A stretch of DNA of 64,000 nucleotides from assembly GCF_047511655.1 (NCBI RefSeq), contig NC_133397.1, forward strand, positions 123,159,308 to 123,223,307. Direction: 5' to 3'. This document shows positions 23,226-34,796 of this stretch, piece after piece. Position 1 is the first letter of the stretch, and every line of letters begins with the position of its first letter. The position numbers and the translations under genes were made by a program. Source of the stretch: Castor canadensis. Lineage: Eukaryota; Chordata; Mammalia; Rodentia; Castoridae. The notes beneath the pieces were generated by a model, which saw only the letters and a program-made list of their open reading frames with translations, made no database searches and was not told the origin of the DNA.

Positions 23226-23858
23226 TTTTTTTGTTTTGTTTTGTTTTTGTGGTTCTAGGATTTGGACTCAGGACTTTGTACTTGCTAGGCAGGGGCTCTC
23301 CACTTGAGCCAAACCCCCAGCCCTTTTTGCTCTGGTTATTTTGGAGACAAGGTCTCAGTTTTTGCTCAAACCATCCTGGACCATGATCCTCCTAATTTTA
23401 TGCCTCCTGCTGTAACTGCGATGACAGGAGTGCACTACCATAGCCAGCTTTTTTCTGTTGAAATGAGGTGTCATGAATTTTTTGCCCTGGCTAGCTTAAA
23501 CCAGGATCCTCTCAATTTCAGTCTCTCAAGTAGCTAAAAAGCTAAAACTACAGGTGTGGTTCACTGGTGCCCAGCTTTTATGCTTCCTGAGTAGCTGGGA
23601 TAACAGGTGCATGCCACTATACACAGCTTTAATTGGTTGAGATGGGGTCGTAAGCACTTTTTGCCCAGGCTGGTCTTACACCTGAGTCCTCCTGATCTCT
23701 GCCTCCTGAGTAGTTAAGATTACAGGCATGAGCCGCCATTCCTACAGTTTTTGTTTTTAAGGCATGGTCTCACTAAGTACCTTCCGCTAGACTCCAACTC
23801 ACAATCCTCTTACCTCTGCCTCCCAAGTGCTGGTATTATAGGCATTGCCTGTATTTTC
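23226..23858 (-). mobile_element. Cluster of inverted 7SL/tRNA SINE units
   Basis: 23226-23575 is an inverted trimeric element (tRNA part ggatttggactcaggacttt). 23576-23750 is another 7SL unit or two (cctgagtagctgggataaca). 23751-23858 is a B1 (ggcatggtctcactaagtac). Confidence 0.75.
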
Positions 23859-24112
23859 ATCCCAAGTATCATAGTTTTTCTGTCCAGGTTCTGCTTGGGT
23901 CATTTTTGTACATTAATTAATTAATTAACAGGCTTAATTTTTCCTTTAGCTTTCTGAACATAAGAGATACAGTTATAACAACTATTTTAACGCTGTCTAC
24001 AAATTCTTACCACATTGTTAGTTCTGGGTTGTTTCTATTGATTTATTTTTCCTTACAATTAGGGTCACATTTTTCTTCATCGACTGCCTAGTCATATCTG
24101 CTTGCTTGCTTG

Positions 24113-24190
24113 GTTGTTTTGGTGCTGGGAATCAAACCCAGAGCCTCCTTCATGCTCAGCCTGTGATCCATCTCTGAGTTATCCACCCAT
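24113..24190 (-). mobile_element. ID-like SINE
   Basis: Inverted: ttggtgctgggaatcaaacc ... atccatctctgagttatcca. Confidence 0.65.
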
Positions 24191-24895
24191 CCTGGTCATT
24201 TCTTTAAGGTGTTAACTTGTTGGTGGCTGGATAGTTTTTTATTCTTTCAAATGTCATTGAATTGGTTCTGAGCCATAGTTATGTTACTAGAAAACTGCTC
24301 GGCCCTTTTAGGTTGTGAGACCTGCTCACCATTTATTCCAGGGCTAATTACTCCCCACTTAGGAGGCATGACTGCCGTGAGCACTGTACACAAGTCCCCA
24401 TGAAGGATGAAGTTTTCTCATGTCTGGGGGGAAGCAAATCTTCCAGCTCTGTGTGACCACAGGTTCTGGATGGCTCTTTCTCAGGTGGAGGGGGTGAGCC
24501 TTCTTCCGTAACCTGCTGAATATGTGAGAGGAGTCTTCTGCCCATCTCTGAACTTTGCTTTTTGTGGGACTCTCTCTCTTCTCTCCAGTATTCTGTCCCC
24601 CAAACTCTAGCCACCAGATCTCTTCAAGCCCTCAGTCAACATCCCTAACTCGGGAAGCTCACCAGGGTTTCTCTTCTCTCTGCCCTAGCCTGGAAACTTT
24701 ATCCTGGCAGTGAGCAGGGCGACCTGGGTGTTTCCCACATCTCAGGATGTACTATCTTGCATTGCCTGATGCTTAGTATCTTGATGATTACCATTTCATA
24801 TATTTTGTTCACTGTATAAGTTTTCTCAGACAGGACAGTAGCTCTAGCAGTTCTTACTCCATCTTGGTTGGAAGCAGAAGCCCAACAAATTGCTT

Positions 24896-27800
24896 TTATT
24901 GCAATTTGTAGGTATTATATTAATAACTACAAACAGAAAAATAGTCACAAACCCCTTATGCATGTAGCCCTTATGTAACTAAAAAGCATTTTAAAATTGT
25001 ATACATTCTAATAAAATCCAAAAACAAATAAAACTCAAATATATTACATTAACTTAAGGAACCTAGTGATGTGATTTTGGTTTAAAGGAGGCCTGGTGCT
25101 GATTGCTCTTGTTTTTGTTTGCAGGTTTTTACTATCTATGTTCTGATGATTCATTTCTCCCCTTCATTCTCTGTTTCTGAATCACTGAAAAACATTTGTT
25201 TGTACAATGCCCTGTGAAGTCATTCAGCCTCTGCTCTTCAAATGCACCACTTATACTTACGTCAATTCCTGTTTTCTTTAGTGCCTATTAATTATATTTG
25301 TAATTCTGAATACTGAAAGAGTGACTGTGCTTAACTACAAAAAAGGATCATCATTTAGATGATCCTGAATGTACCTACAATTTTTTTTAAATAATCATAG
25401 GATTAGAAAAATTTTTTAAAAAATTTTAAGTTCTGTAGAAAACCTGCTGCTTGATATGAACTGTTCTATGACAAGGTGGTAAAACTTTTCTCAAGTTGGT
25501 AGTCATGCTGAGAAGGCCACAGATGAATCTGAGCCAAGAGAATTGCTGAGAGAGAATTTACCTTGTGCAAAATAATGGAGGAGAAAACAGGATAAGTTGT
25601 GATGACCTAAAAAAAAAAATACCTACAAGAGAAAGGAGGGAGGAATGCTAAGAAAATAGCCAAAACAGCTACACAAAGTAAAAAGTATGATAGATCAATT
25701 ACAAAGGAGATAAGTAGGGAAACCCAAGAGGGAGAATCCAAAGAGTAGTACCGTGATGGGATGTTATCCAGGACCTCTGTGGCTGACACAGGAGTGAAAA
25801 AACAGGCAGCTTCTCCAGGAAAGGAGGAGAGAAGACACCCTGGCCAAATTCATGGGGAAAATCAGTGACATTATTTCCAAGACCAACAATAGACCTGGAT
25901 CAGACAGACAGCATCGTGGTCTCTGAGGGCAAGCTGAGTTTCCAGGCCTTGCATTGGACCAGTCTGTCTGTCCTGGGTTCCTCCTAGACGAGCTCTGCAA
26001 GACAGTGACAGCACTGTGTAGGGCTTCCTTTCCTCAGAGGATTTCAGCTCTGTTTCAGGTCTCCCTGTCTGTGGCACTCTGAGGGGACCCCCCTTGTTTG
26101 ACCTTTGACCCTTATGAGATTGTGTGGCTTGAGAGTACCCTGCTGCTTTCCTTTGTGCTTCATGCTTGGGTTTTTTTTGTTTTTTTTTTTTTTTCCTTTT
26201 TTAAATTAATTTACCAACTTTGTTTCTCCTTGAGTCAGGGTGAGAGAAACAGTCTTCCAGAGAACACAAGTTTCCCCAGTATGGAACAGGGAAGGGGCCA
26301 TTCAGAGTAACTATAATCCCAAGGTGAGGTCCCTATGCAGACATGGAGAGCTGATGGAATGCCAAGAGAGTGTCTGTCTACTACTTATTATTTGCTTGTT
26401 TTTGCAGCACTGGGTTTCGAACCCAGGGCCTCAGTCCTCCCATTTATAGTCTCTGGTGTAGATAGAGAGTGAGGAAATGAAATCTGAGCCCCATCAGGAA
26501 TGAAATGTCCTGCTTCAGCTCAGAGGTTCCTCCCAAATCTAGTGCCAGTCTCTCTCCACACACCCGACATTGGGCAGCGCTCTACCACTGTTTAGTGCTT
26601 TAACTCCATTCCTGTCCATAGGTATGCAGGACTTGAACTTTATCTACGTAAAGCCAACTACATAGTCTGAAGTCCACTTGAGAAAAAACCTCAAGTGTTT
26701 TATCTCAGAATCCCCGCAATGCAATACAGGTCAGTTGTCTACACACACCTGAACAATGTGTGTTGGAGTAGACATGGTGGGTGCCAGAAAAGCAAGAAAA
26801 AGCAGGGAAAGGCTGGAATGCAGGTCCCTGGGGTCTGATAGGAGCATCTTCCCCGTATACTGTGGCTGACAGAGAATGGGGAAATCTGAGACACAGAGCG
26901 AGATGAGATGCATGCCCTATTTCCGCTCAAAGGCTCCTTAGGAACTTAACGTCACTCTGCCTCTGTACACCCTACTGTGGGGCCATGAACAGGGTCAGTG
27001 GGACACAACTTCAGTATCTCATCTCTGGATGCCCTTTTTCCATGACAGAAAGTCCACGGAGGTCATTCACAGGATTTGTCTGCTAAAGCAGCACTTACTG
27101 GGTCTCGGGTGTCCTTAGTTTGGGAGATCCTATAGCGTCCAAAGCACTACTGCTTACCCATCATGACTCAGCTAGGAATAGAGTGCTTACTAAGATCCTT
27201 TCTGTTCAAGAAGCAGAATTATTTTAATGACTTTTATCTCAGTGTTGTGACTTTATGTTTTCTGTCAGTATCTGAATGTTTTTATTTGGTTAATAATAGA
27301 AATAAGATCCTCATATTATATATATGAAGAATTTTAGAGCTGGAAAAGATATAAGAGATTCTAGTGCTATTATGAAAGAACTGAGGTCTAAAATGATTCA
27401 GTATTTTAATTCAAGTCAAACTTCTGTAGAAGTTAAAAATATTATCCCCACAAAGTAATCCAAGGCTCAATAACTAACATAAAGTAGGCCCTTCAGAAGT
27501 GGTGACCTGGCACTCAAGCTCACATCTATTTGTCTCCACTGCCTTTGGAGGCAGCTGTGATATGGTCTCAAAGAGCAATGTGACACCAGCACTTTCTCAT
27601 GCAGATACACAACTGTTCCGCCCACCTTGTGAAGCTCTATGTGAAATCAATGCTAAACAAAGGCAAAAAAGATGTGGAGTTCTTTCTACTTGTGTTTCTG
27701 GAAAACAACAACTTGCACCTGTTTCTTCCCAAGTCTTACTTGAATTCTTCCTCGGTTTTTCTCAGGCTTGGAACTGTCTGCAAATCTAGGGCAGCATTCC

Positions 27801-28080
27801 TTAAAAAAGTGTCATGAGGACTCTTGAACCAGTCAGTCACCTGGGTGGCCTTTTAAAAATACACTGATTCCTAGGTCCTATCCAGAATTATCCACTGAGA
27901 ATTCCCTGGGAAATATAGATACAGAGTGAGAGAGAAAACAAAATTGAATTAGTGAGTCTGTAAGTGATCAGTGAGTGATGGGGGTAGGACTGATTTGATT
28001 AGATTATAGACCTAAAATACCAAAGCAAAACCTCTTGGACTATCAATATACACTTTTTTTAAACTGAAGGGCGGGATGGA
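24896..28080. other. Mostly unassigned intergenic sequence
   Basis: Includes an inverted ID fragment at 26395-26437 (cagcactgggtttcgaaccc) and two diverged copies of one segment at about 26455-26590 and 26870-26990. The rest is AT-rich with no gene evidence. Confidence 0.4.
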
Positions 28081-28089
28081 AAAATAAAT

Positions 28090-28330
28090 CTTTTCCAAGG
28101 ATGGGTATCAGTGGGAGGGGTGAGCACAAGGAAAGGGGGAATGAGAGTGAATAGGGTGGATGTGTTTCATATCCATATGTGAAAACAGAAGAATGAAACC
28201 TGTTGAATCACTCTAAGAAGGGTGGGAAGAGGAACGATGGAGGGGGCAAATCTGAGATATATTGTAAGCACATATGTAAATGTATCCCTCTGTACAACTA
28301 TTATATACTAACACAAGTTAAAAGAAACAA
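28090..28330 (+). mobile_element. Short retroposon / L1 3'-end-like element, copy 1
   Basis: Shares atgaaacctgttgaa, a purine-rich block with gatggagggggcaaatctga, atattgtaag, aatgta(t)ccc and a terminal tac-rich tail with 33312-33510. Confidence 0.5.
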
Positions 28331-28689
28331 GAACTTCTTGAGAGGGGCAGGCTGGGATTTTGCACTTCTACATCCCCCGAGGTTGCTTATTGCACTGAAA
28401 TTTGAGTCACTGAGATAAAGGGAATGTCATTGGGGAGACTACACAGTCTCGGCCAAAGAGGCTATGAAATGATAGAACTAAAACCATGAGTAAAATCAGG
28501 GTAGCCTGCAAGCAACCTTTTCTCAGTCAAGGAAACGAAACTCGGGCAGGAATACAGCCTCAAAACTATCTTTAGTTACATGACAATTTGGAAAACAAGT
28601 TGTTTTCCAAAAACAACAAATTACATATACTACCCTAAGTAGACAAACATTTTTAATGTTTTGATATATTGCCTTACTGTTTTTTCTTT

Positions 28690-28805
28690 TGATTCTTTTG
28701 AGACAGGGTCTCACTATGTAGCCCAGGCTGGCCTCAAACTTACAACCTTCCTGCCTCAGCCTCCTCCTGAATGCTGGGATTACAGGAGTTCAATGCTTTG
28801 CCTGA
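28690..28805 (-). mobile_element. B1 SINE
   Basis: Inverted: ttttgagacagggtctcact, gtagcccaggctggcctcaa, aatgctgggattacagg. Low divergence. Confidence 0.88.
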
Positions 28806-28830
28806 TCAATTTTTTTTTTAAAGAAAGTTG

Positions 28831-28946
28831 TGGGCTGGCAGAGTGGCTCAATTTGTGGGCTGGCAGAGCGGCTCAAGCGGTTGAGTGCCTGCCTAGCAAG
28901 AGTAAGGCCCTGAGTTCAAATCCCAATACCACACACACAAAAAAAG
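28831..28946 (+). mobile_element. tRNA-like SINE with partially duplicated head
   Basis: gggctggcagagtggctcaa at 28832 is followed by a second gggctggcagagcggctcaa at 28858 before the rest of the element. An internal tandem duplication of about 26 bp. Confidence 0.8.
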
Positions 28947-29024
28947 ATATGCTGGTACACTTCTTTAATCCCAGCACCATGGAGATTTATGCAAAAAAAA
29001 CCTGTGAATTCAAAGTCAGCCTGG
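28947..29024 (+). mobile_element. B1 SINE, 5' half (split by L1)
   Basis: atgctggtacacttctttaa ... gtcagcctgg. The other half is at 29346-29400, separated by an L1 insertion. Confidence 0.65.
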
Positions 29025-29332
29025 AACTAGAGAAAAGGTTAGTTCGAGAAGAATTAATTTAGAATGTAACACATATATACAGGAAAGCAATGCGAGTAAA
29101 CTCCCTGCATAGTTATCCTTATCTCAACTAGCAAAAACCCTTGCTCCTTCCTATTATTGCTTATATTTTCTCTTCAACAAAATTAGAGATAAGGGCAAAA
29201 TAGTTTCTGCCTGGTAGCAAGGGGGTGGGAGGGAGAGGGAGAGGGTAGGGGAATGGAGGGTGAGGGGAGGGGGGGGCGGAAGGGGGGAGAAATGACCCAA
29301 ACATTGCATGCACATATGAATAAAAGAAAAAA
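29025..29332 (+). mobile_element. 5'-truncated L1 3' UTR inserted into a B1
   Basis: A 13-bp duplication aaagtcagcctgg lies at 29012-29024 and 29333-29345. The insert starts aactagagaaaaggttagtt and runs through the 3' UTR and G-rich tract to an A run. Confidence 0.88.
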
Positions 29333-29345
29333 AAAGTCAGCCTGG

Positions 29346-29400
29346 GCTGCATAGCAAGACCCTATATCAGAAAAAGAAAATAAAAAAGGAAAAGAAAAGA
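29346..29400 (+). mobile_element. B1 SINE, 3' half
   Basis: gctgcatagcaagaccctat continues the B1 broken at 29024, ending in an A/G-rich tail. Confidence 0.65.
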
Positions 29401-29439
29401 AAAAAACTGTCTTTTCCCAACACACAATGATTCAGAAAT

Positions 29440-30460
29440 GAGTTTCTCGCATTGCATCAAATATCCATTAGAACAAGGCCAGCCACAGTCGCAGAAGCAT
29501 CATAGTCAGGAAGACAAATCTGTATCCTGAACCAGTTTTTCCTCCAGGGAGGATAATGGCTGCCTCCTCTAACGTGATCAACCTGCCAGGAGGTTGTTTT
29601 TTGGTCTCCCCCAGGGAAAGCTTCTGGTGTGGAGGGCTCCAAATGTCAACTGCTGTTGGCAGTTAGGCACTCAGCAATAGACTAGCCAGGACAGTCTCTG
29701 GCAGGGAGGCACACATTGTTGAGCCTGTGTGTAACCTTTATCCCTCCACTGTGCCACCAAGCAGGCACTAAGCTAACTGCAGAAAGAGGTCAACACCATT
29801 GCGAGCAGGTCATCTGTCCATCTGCTTACTGAAAGTCTCCTCCAAGGTGGATGCCTTTTGCTGAGATTCACGTGGGATACATTTTTCATACTCTGAGCTC
29901 GTTCAGAAACTTTCTCCCGCATTTCTCTTCCCCTGTCCTCCCTGTCACTAATCTGTCAAACCTCTTCCTGAATCCCCAACATTTCAGCCACACTGCTAGT
30001 TTCTGTCTATGAATCGGAATATTTGTACTTCTGACCATCTATCAATAAAAGGGAAGAAATAAATATATTGCTTAAAGTTCTGATAACAGCTAATTTTTCA
30101 TCACCACAGCTTGCTGGGCTGTCCCTGATTGGGTTGAAACACTGCAGACATCTGCTTCCATTCACACCAAACACTGTGCAAGGCCATCTGCAAACCACAT
30201 CACCCCTTGTGCAAGGTACTCGTAGCCTCTGAACCTTATCTCACTTGTACCATTTCCACTTGATGTTGCATTTCTGGGGCCTTCAACCAACTTTGTATAT
30301 TAGTGGCTCAGGAAACATCCAGTTCAACAAGGGCAGCTCAGGTCATGTGGTCATCAGATGTCCTGTGAGAAGTTCAGTCTCTACCAAAGTCTGGTAGCAA
30401 ATCAAGATCTGTCTCTGAAAAGAATAATTACCTATTCCAAAGCCTTAGACTTAAAGACAG
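29440..30460 (-). mobile_element. ERVL-like pol relic (RNase H to integrase region)
   Basis: On the minus strand, frames interrupted by many stops resemble ERVL polymerase. 29457-29642 (-) includes the segment TTSWQVDHVRGG followed by DYDASATVAGL, like the start of a retroviral integrase core. 30007-30198 (-) resembles the tether before it. Many frame breaks; a non-functional fossil. Ends are approximate. Confidence 0.6.
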
Positions 30461-30484
30461 CTGTACTTTGGCTGTATGACTGTT

Positions 30485-30950
30485 GTAGGCAGTGTCTAGA
30501 ATGATCTCCACTTCCTGCAATTCATGCTCTTGAGTGATCCTGTCCCCTTGGGATGAGTTAAACTAGTGGCTTGCTTCTAATTAATAGAAAATGGAAGTAA
30601 TGGCATATCATTTCTGAAACTAGGTTGTAGCTGTGGTTTCCACTGGGGGCTCTCTTTCTCACTCTCTCTACCTCTTTTAGAGAAAGCAAGCCGCCATGCT
30701 GTGGGAAGCCCAGTGGAAAGATGTGACAAGGCCAGGCATGTATTACTCCACATTCATCAACCTGTGACAACATGAAGGCTGCCAACAACCATCTGAGTGA
30801 GGTTAGAAGTGGATCCTTAACCCCAGTTAAGTCTTAGGATGACCCCAGCTCCACCTAAAGGCTTAACTGCAAACAGCAGTCATGTCATACTCATGCCCCA
30901 TGCTTCTGAGAGGAAACATTTCTCTGAGCTGAAGAAAAGTACCATGAATA
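30485..30950 (+). mobile_element. MLT1-type MaLR LTR
   Basis: gatcctgtccccttgggatg, ggcttgcttctaattaatag, gccgccatgctgtgggaagc and ctgccaacaaccatctgagt follow the order of the MLT1 LTR consensus as I recall it. Confidence 0.65.
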
Positions 30951-31670
30951 TAGAGTTAATACAAATACATCCCCTTGGCCACGAGTGTCAGCTGCAAGGC
31001 TCTAAGGTCTGATTGCTGAAATGTGACTGCCCCAAACTCCTAGATTCTGGGGACAACATGCCTACCTTTTGCTTCTCCAGCCCAAGAGAGTTAACCGCCT
31101 CCTGAGTTTATTAATCTCTGGATAGTTCAGTGTCTTCTCTTTGCTCTTCAGCTGGCTGACAACTATATAATGAGTTTCCTGAACAAGGTCACCTTTGTTT
31201 GCAATATCAAACGTGCTTTCTATCTTCCTGACTCAATCCTCACTGATGGAAGAATATATGTATTTCATGAGATGAACTATCAAAATCAGCATTTCCATCA
31301 TGATTGCCTGATCAATCCATGGGACCAAGCCTCATGGGTGATGTGGTAGAATGGATTGATTGGTGTGCTGGACATGGTTGCCTCAGTTTCTCCCCCAAAT
31401 TTACTTCACTAAACTTGACGGGCCAGTAGACAACGCCTTGAGTGTTTTTGGCCAACATGGATTTGAGTCACTGTGGCTTTACATGGTGGTCCAGGAAGTT
31501 CTGTTTTCCCGTGACATCCTACAAGCTTCTGTACAGCACTTGAACTCTAGATATATTAAATGAGGGGACACTCTGCTGCCAGTTGTGACCAAAGAAGGAT
31601 GTGCTTGGGTCAGAACAGGAAAGGAAGTGACTTACTACTGCTCAAAGAAAAACACTGATTTGCAAATCCC
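30951..31670. other. Intergenic sequence, nothing recognised
   Basis: A 67-codon open frame at 31360-31563 (+) has no recognised family; it is likely chance. Confidence 0.4.
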
Positions 31671-31745
31671 AGGGCTGGCAATGTAGCTCATTAGTACAGC
31701 ACTTGCCTGGTACGTGTGTGCCCAGCACCACACGCACACACCCTT
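31671..31745 (+). mobile_element. ID-like SINE
   Basis: agggctggcaatgtagctca and gcccagcaccacacgcac. Confidence 0.7.
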
Positions 31746-31893
31746 TGCCCTGCCCCACCTTGTTAACACCTAAAATGACCACATATTACTTTTTCCCTTC
31801 ACTATCACTCTTAACATTCATTTTGATCTGATTTGGATTTTCACCTTCAGTAAAAAGTGTTTCCTCTCCCTCTCTCTTAAGAAATGCCTGCCT

Positions 31894-32092
31894 AGCCAGG
31901 CACTGGTGGCTCATACCTGTAATCCCACCTATTTGAGATCAGGAGGATCACAGTTCCAGGCCAGTCCAGCCACATAGTTGCAAGGCCAAATAACCAGAGA
32001 AAAATGGACTGGAGGTGTGGCTCAAGTGGGAAAGGGCCTCCAAGTGTGAAGCCCTGAGTTCAAATCCCAGCCATTCCCTCCCAAAAACGAAG
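31894..32092 (+). mobile_element. Chimeric 7SL + tRNA SINE
   Basis: tagccaggcactggtggctc, gactggaggtgtggctcaag and gagttcaaatcccagcc. The flanking tgcctgcct on both sides suggests the target duplication. Confidence 0.82.
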
Positions 32093-32354
32093 TGCCTGCC
32101 TGAGGAATGATGGCTAAAGAAGTACACCCATCAACCAGCTTTATTTCAGAGCTACAGAAACAGTACACAAGAAACCTGGACAAAAGCTAAATGTTGCTCT
32201 AATGCTCTGGTGTAAAGGAAAAAGCAAACCAAAGGAAATCACCACCACCACCACCATAATGAAAGAACAAAAGTCTGGTTATTTTAACAATCACCAGAAC
32301 AGTGCTTTTATCCCAGACACTTAGAAACTGTTTTTGCTAAAAAGTAGATTCTTT

Positions 32355-32875
32355 ACTTGGGCCCATAAATTACCTAAAACCAGTAGAAAAGCTTGGCATC
32401 CCTGCCTCCATTTTGTATCTTCTGCTCTGAGCCATTCGCCTTGCAGCTACCTTGAAATTCAGGAAGGACAGGACTAATGGATGATAAATTCTTTACAAGG
32501 AGATGGAAGGTACTGCCTTCAAGGAAAGGAACAGCAGAGCCTCCGCAGGCAAAGACTTGCTTACCCTGACCAGCTTGCTCCCCTCAGGTGATGCGTGTGA
32601 TAACCTCTCCCAGAACCAGTACTGAGATAATGACCAAGCAGGTCACACCCTGACTAGGTTAAATCTTGACGGTGTGGCTATGCATACATCTCCCCCTCTC
32701 TGTTTAAACCAGTTCATGTCTGTGACCTGGTGATGGGCTGAAGTGCTTACTTTACCTCTTCCCATGGCCTGTCCTTCACCACAACTCATCTCTTTATTTG
32801 GCATGTTGGGATGGATGGCCAGATCTCATGTGTGCAACTCCTGGAGTTGGGCCTGAACGTTCACAGTTATTCCCT
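32355..32875 (+). mobile_element. Dispersed repeat copy B, possibly LTR
   Basis: Same blocks and orientation as 5402-5790, but about 130 bp longer in the middle. Confidence 0.5.
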
Positions 32876-33311
32876 AAAAAGACATTCTATTGTACATTGG
32901 CAGTAAAGTCCCCCTCTCCCTTCTATTTTTATAAAGAGGCCCAGTAACTTCCAAAGTAGAGGCTCTCTGGCAAAGCTGAGTTGGAGGGCAACAAAGCTGA
33001 AGCCTGAGGTCAAAGTTGAGTCGCTACTGCAGCCTCTCAAGTCAAGGCTTAGTGTCTGCCTGAGGATGGAGGATTCTCCAAGCAGACATTGAGCAAACCT
33101 GCCCTGCCAACTGACCAATGGATCATAACTGTCTCAAAACTTTTGTTGTCCAGTAGTGTATTTCCCAATGGAGCATGAGCGGGGGAAGGAAGGGGTCCCA
33201 GGCCTTCTGCCTCCTTGCTGCAGGCAGCAGTAGCTGTGGGGGTGGAGTGGGCTGTCTATCTCACAAGGGAAGTCAGATTAATGAATCCTCGCCCTTCTTT
33301 AAGAACAAGTA

Positions 33312-33510
33312 CACAGTGTGGGAGGGTAAATACGGTGCAAATACTGTGCACATGTATGTAAAAGAGAAAATGAGACCTGTTGAAATTACTTCAGGAATGA
33401 GGAGAGGGAGGATACAGGAGAAGGATGGAGGGGGTGAATTCATACTCTGTAAGAACTTTTATAAAAGTCACAATGTACCCCCACCCACCACAGTAAGAAA
33501 AAAAAAAAAA
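33312..33510 (+). mobile_element. Short retroposon with target-site duplication, copy 2
   Basis: An 11-bp direct repeat aagaacaagta lies at 33301-33311 and 33511-33521. The 199-bp insert ends in a 15-A run preceded by acaatgtacccccacccacc. No ORF2 sequence. Related to 28090-28330. Confidence 0.75.
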
Positions 33511-33521
33511 AAGAACAAGTA

Positions 33522-34136
33522 TGCAAAAAAGAGATAGGGGAAAGGTTCCCTGAAATGCTTTCTTGTTAGGGAACACTTAAACCCCCAGGAATCTACAGCA
33601 AACGACTTTCCTGAGAAAAGACTTAAATAAGACTTAAAAATTAAAAACACTGATTATATTATTAAACTAGGCATAAACTTACATTCTGAGATATTAAACA
33701 TAAAAGGTAAATTTTATTGGAAGTATATCTAATGTGATTGATGCTTTTTTCAAAATGAGACCATGTTTCATGGATGAATACTGTAATTTCTGGAGTTAGA
33801 CAAAGTTCAATGGAAACCAATAGCAAAAGGTTATCAAGCCCTTCTGGGTCTTAAAAGTACATATTACTCATTGACATTATAGAATATTATAGACTACAGA
33901 AGCTATCATATACTCTACATGGAAAAGATGAATACAGAACAAAGTAATTAATAATTTAAACTAACCAGTAAACTTCTACAGTTAAAAAAAGATTTAAATA
34001 TTCTAATAGTCTTGGGCAAATGTTTCTCCTAATAATCAGAAAATAGCTTTATTTAAAGTCACAGTGTTGCAAGATTGACCTATTGAGAGTAAACCTTAAA
34101 GCTTTCTCCTCCTTATATAAAATAATGCAAAATAAA
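33522..34136. other. AT-rich intergenic sequence, nothing recognised
   Basis: No repeat or coding signal seen. Confidence 0.45.
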
Positions 34137-34340
34137 TTGGACACTGGTGGCTCACGCCTATAATCCTAGCTACTTGGGAGGTTGAGATTGGGAGGATTGT
34201 GGTTTGAGGCCAGCCCAGGCAAACAGTTCATGAGACCCTACCTCCAAAACAACCAGCACAAAACAGACTGGAGGAGATGTGGCTCAAGTAGTAGTGTGAA
34301 GTTCTGGATTCAAACCCTAGTCCCACCAAATAAATTAAAT
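34137..34340 (+). mobile_element. Chimeric 7SL + tRNA SINE
   Basis: cactggtggctcacgcctat, ggtttgaggccagcccaggc, then gatgtggctcaagtagtagt and gattcaaaccctagtcccac. Confidence 0.82.
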
Positions 34341-34711
34341 AAATTATATGAAATATTAAATGTGATGCAAGTTGGTATCTTTGCATAGGCTTTCAGAGAG
34401 TAATGTGTCAAATTTTTGCTTTACATGCCCTGGAGATTTTCTGACTCTAGGAGAATACACACTACAGCCAGGTTAGAATGGTTAAAACATAAACCTGCTC
34501 TTCGTAAAGAACAGCAATTGTGAAAGAGAACTTAAAAAGAACTCACTAAGTCCATCCTGACTTCAGGCAGCTGTTTGAAGAGGAAGCAAGCATTTATGCA
34601 GAGAAATTTGGAAACAATTGTCTAAATTAAAGTACTGATGTCTACAAGCTAGAATTCATGGGAAGTCTTTCTGAAACTCAAGGTAAGAGTTTAAAGACTA
34701 TTGGTTTTTTA

Positions 34712-34796
34712 TTTTTTGCAGTGATGTGGACTGAATCCAAGGCCTCCTGCACGCTAGGCAAGTGCTCTGCCACTGAGCTACATCCCAGCCTTAAGG
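34712..34796 (-). mobile_element. ID-like SINE
   Basis: Inverted: ttttgcagtgatgtggactg ... tctgccactgagctacatcc. Confidence 0.75.

Larger units (their letters stand above)
22760..24895 (-). mobile_element. Ancient LINE-1 5' region, broken by SINEs
   Basis: The right end reads cttactccatcttggttgga followed by agcagaag, which inverted resembles the start of an L1M 5' UTR. Leftward pieces (23040-23220, 23930-24110, 24190-24300) look like the same old element. Family assignment is from memory. Confidence 0.45.
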
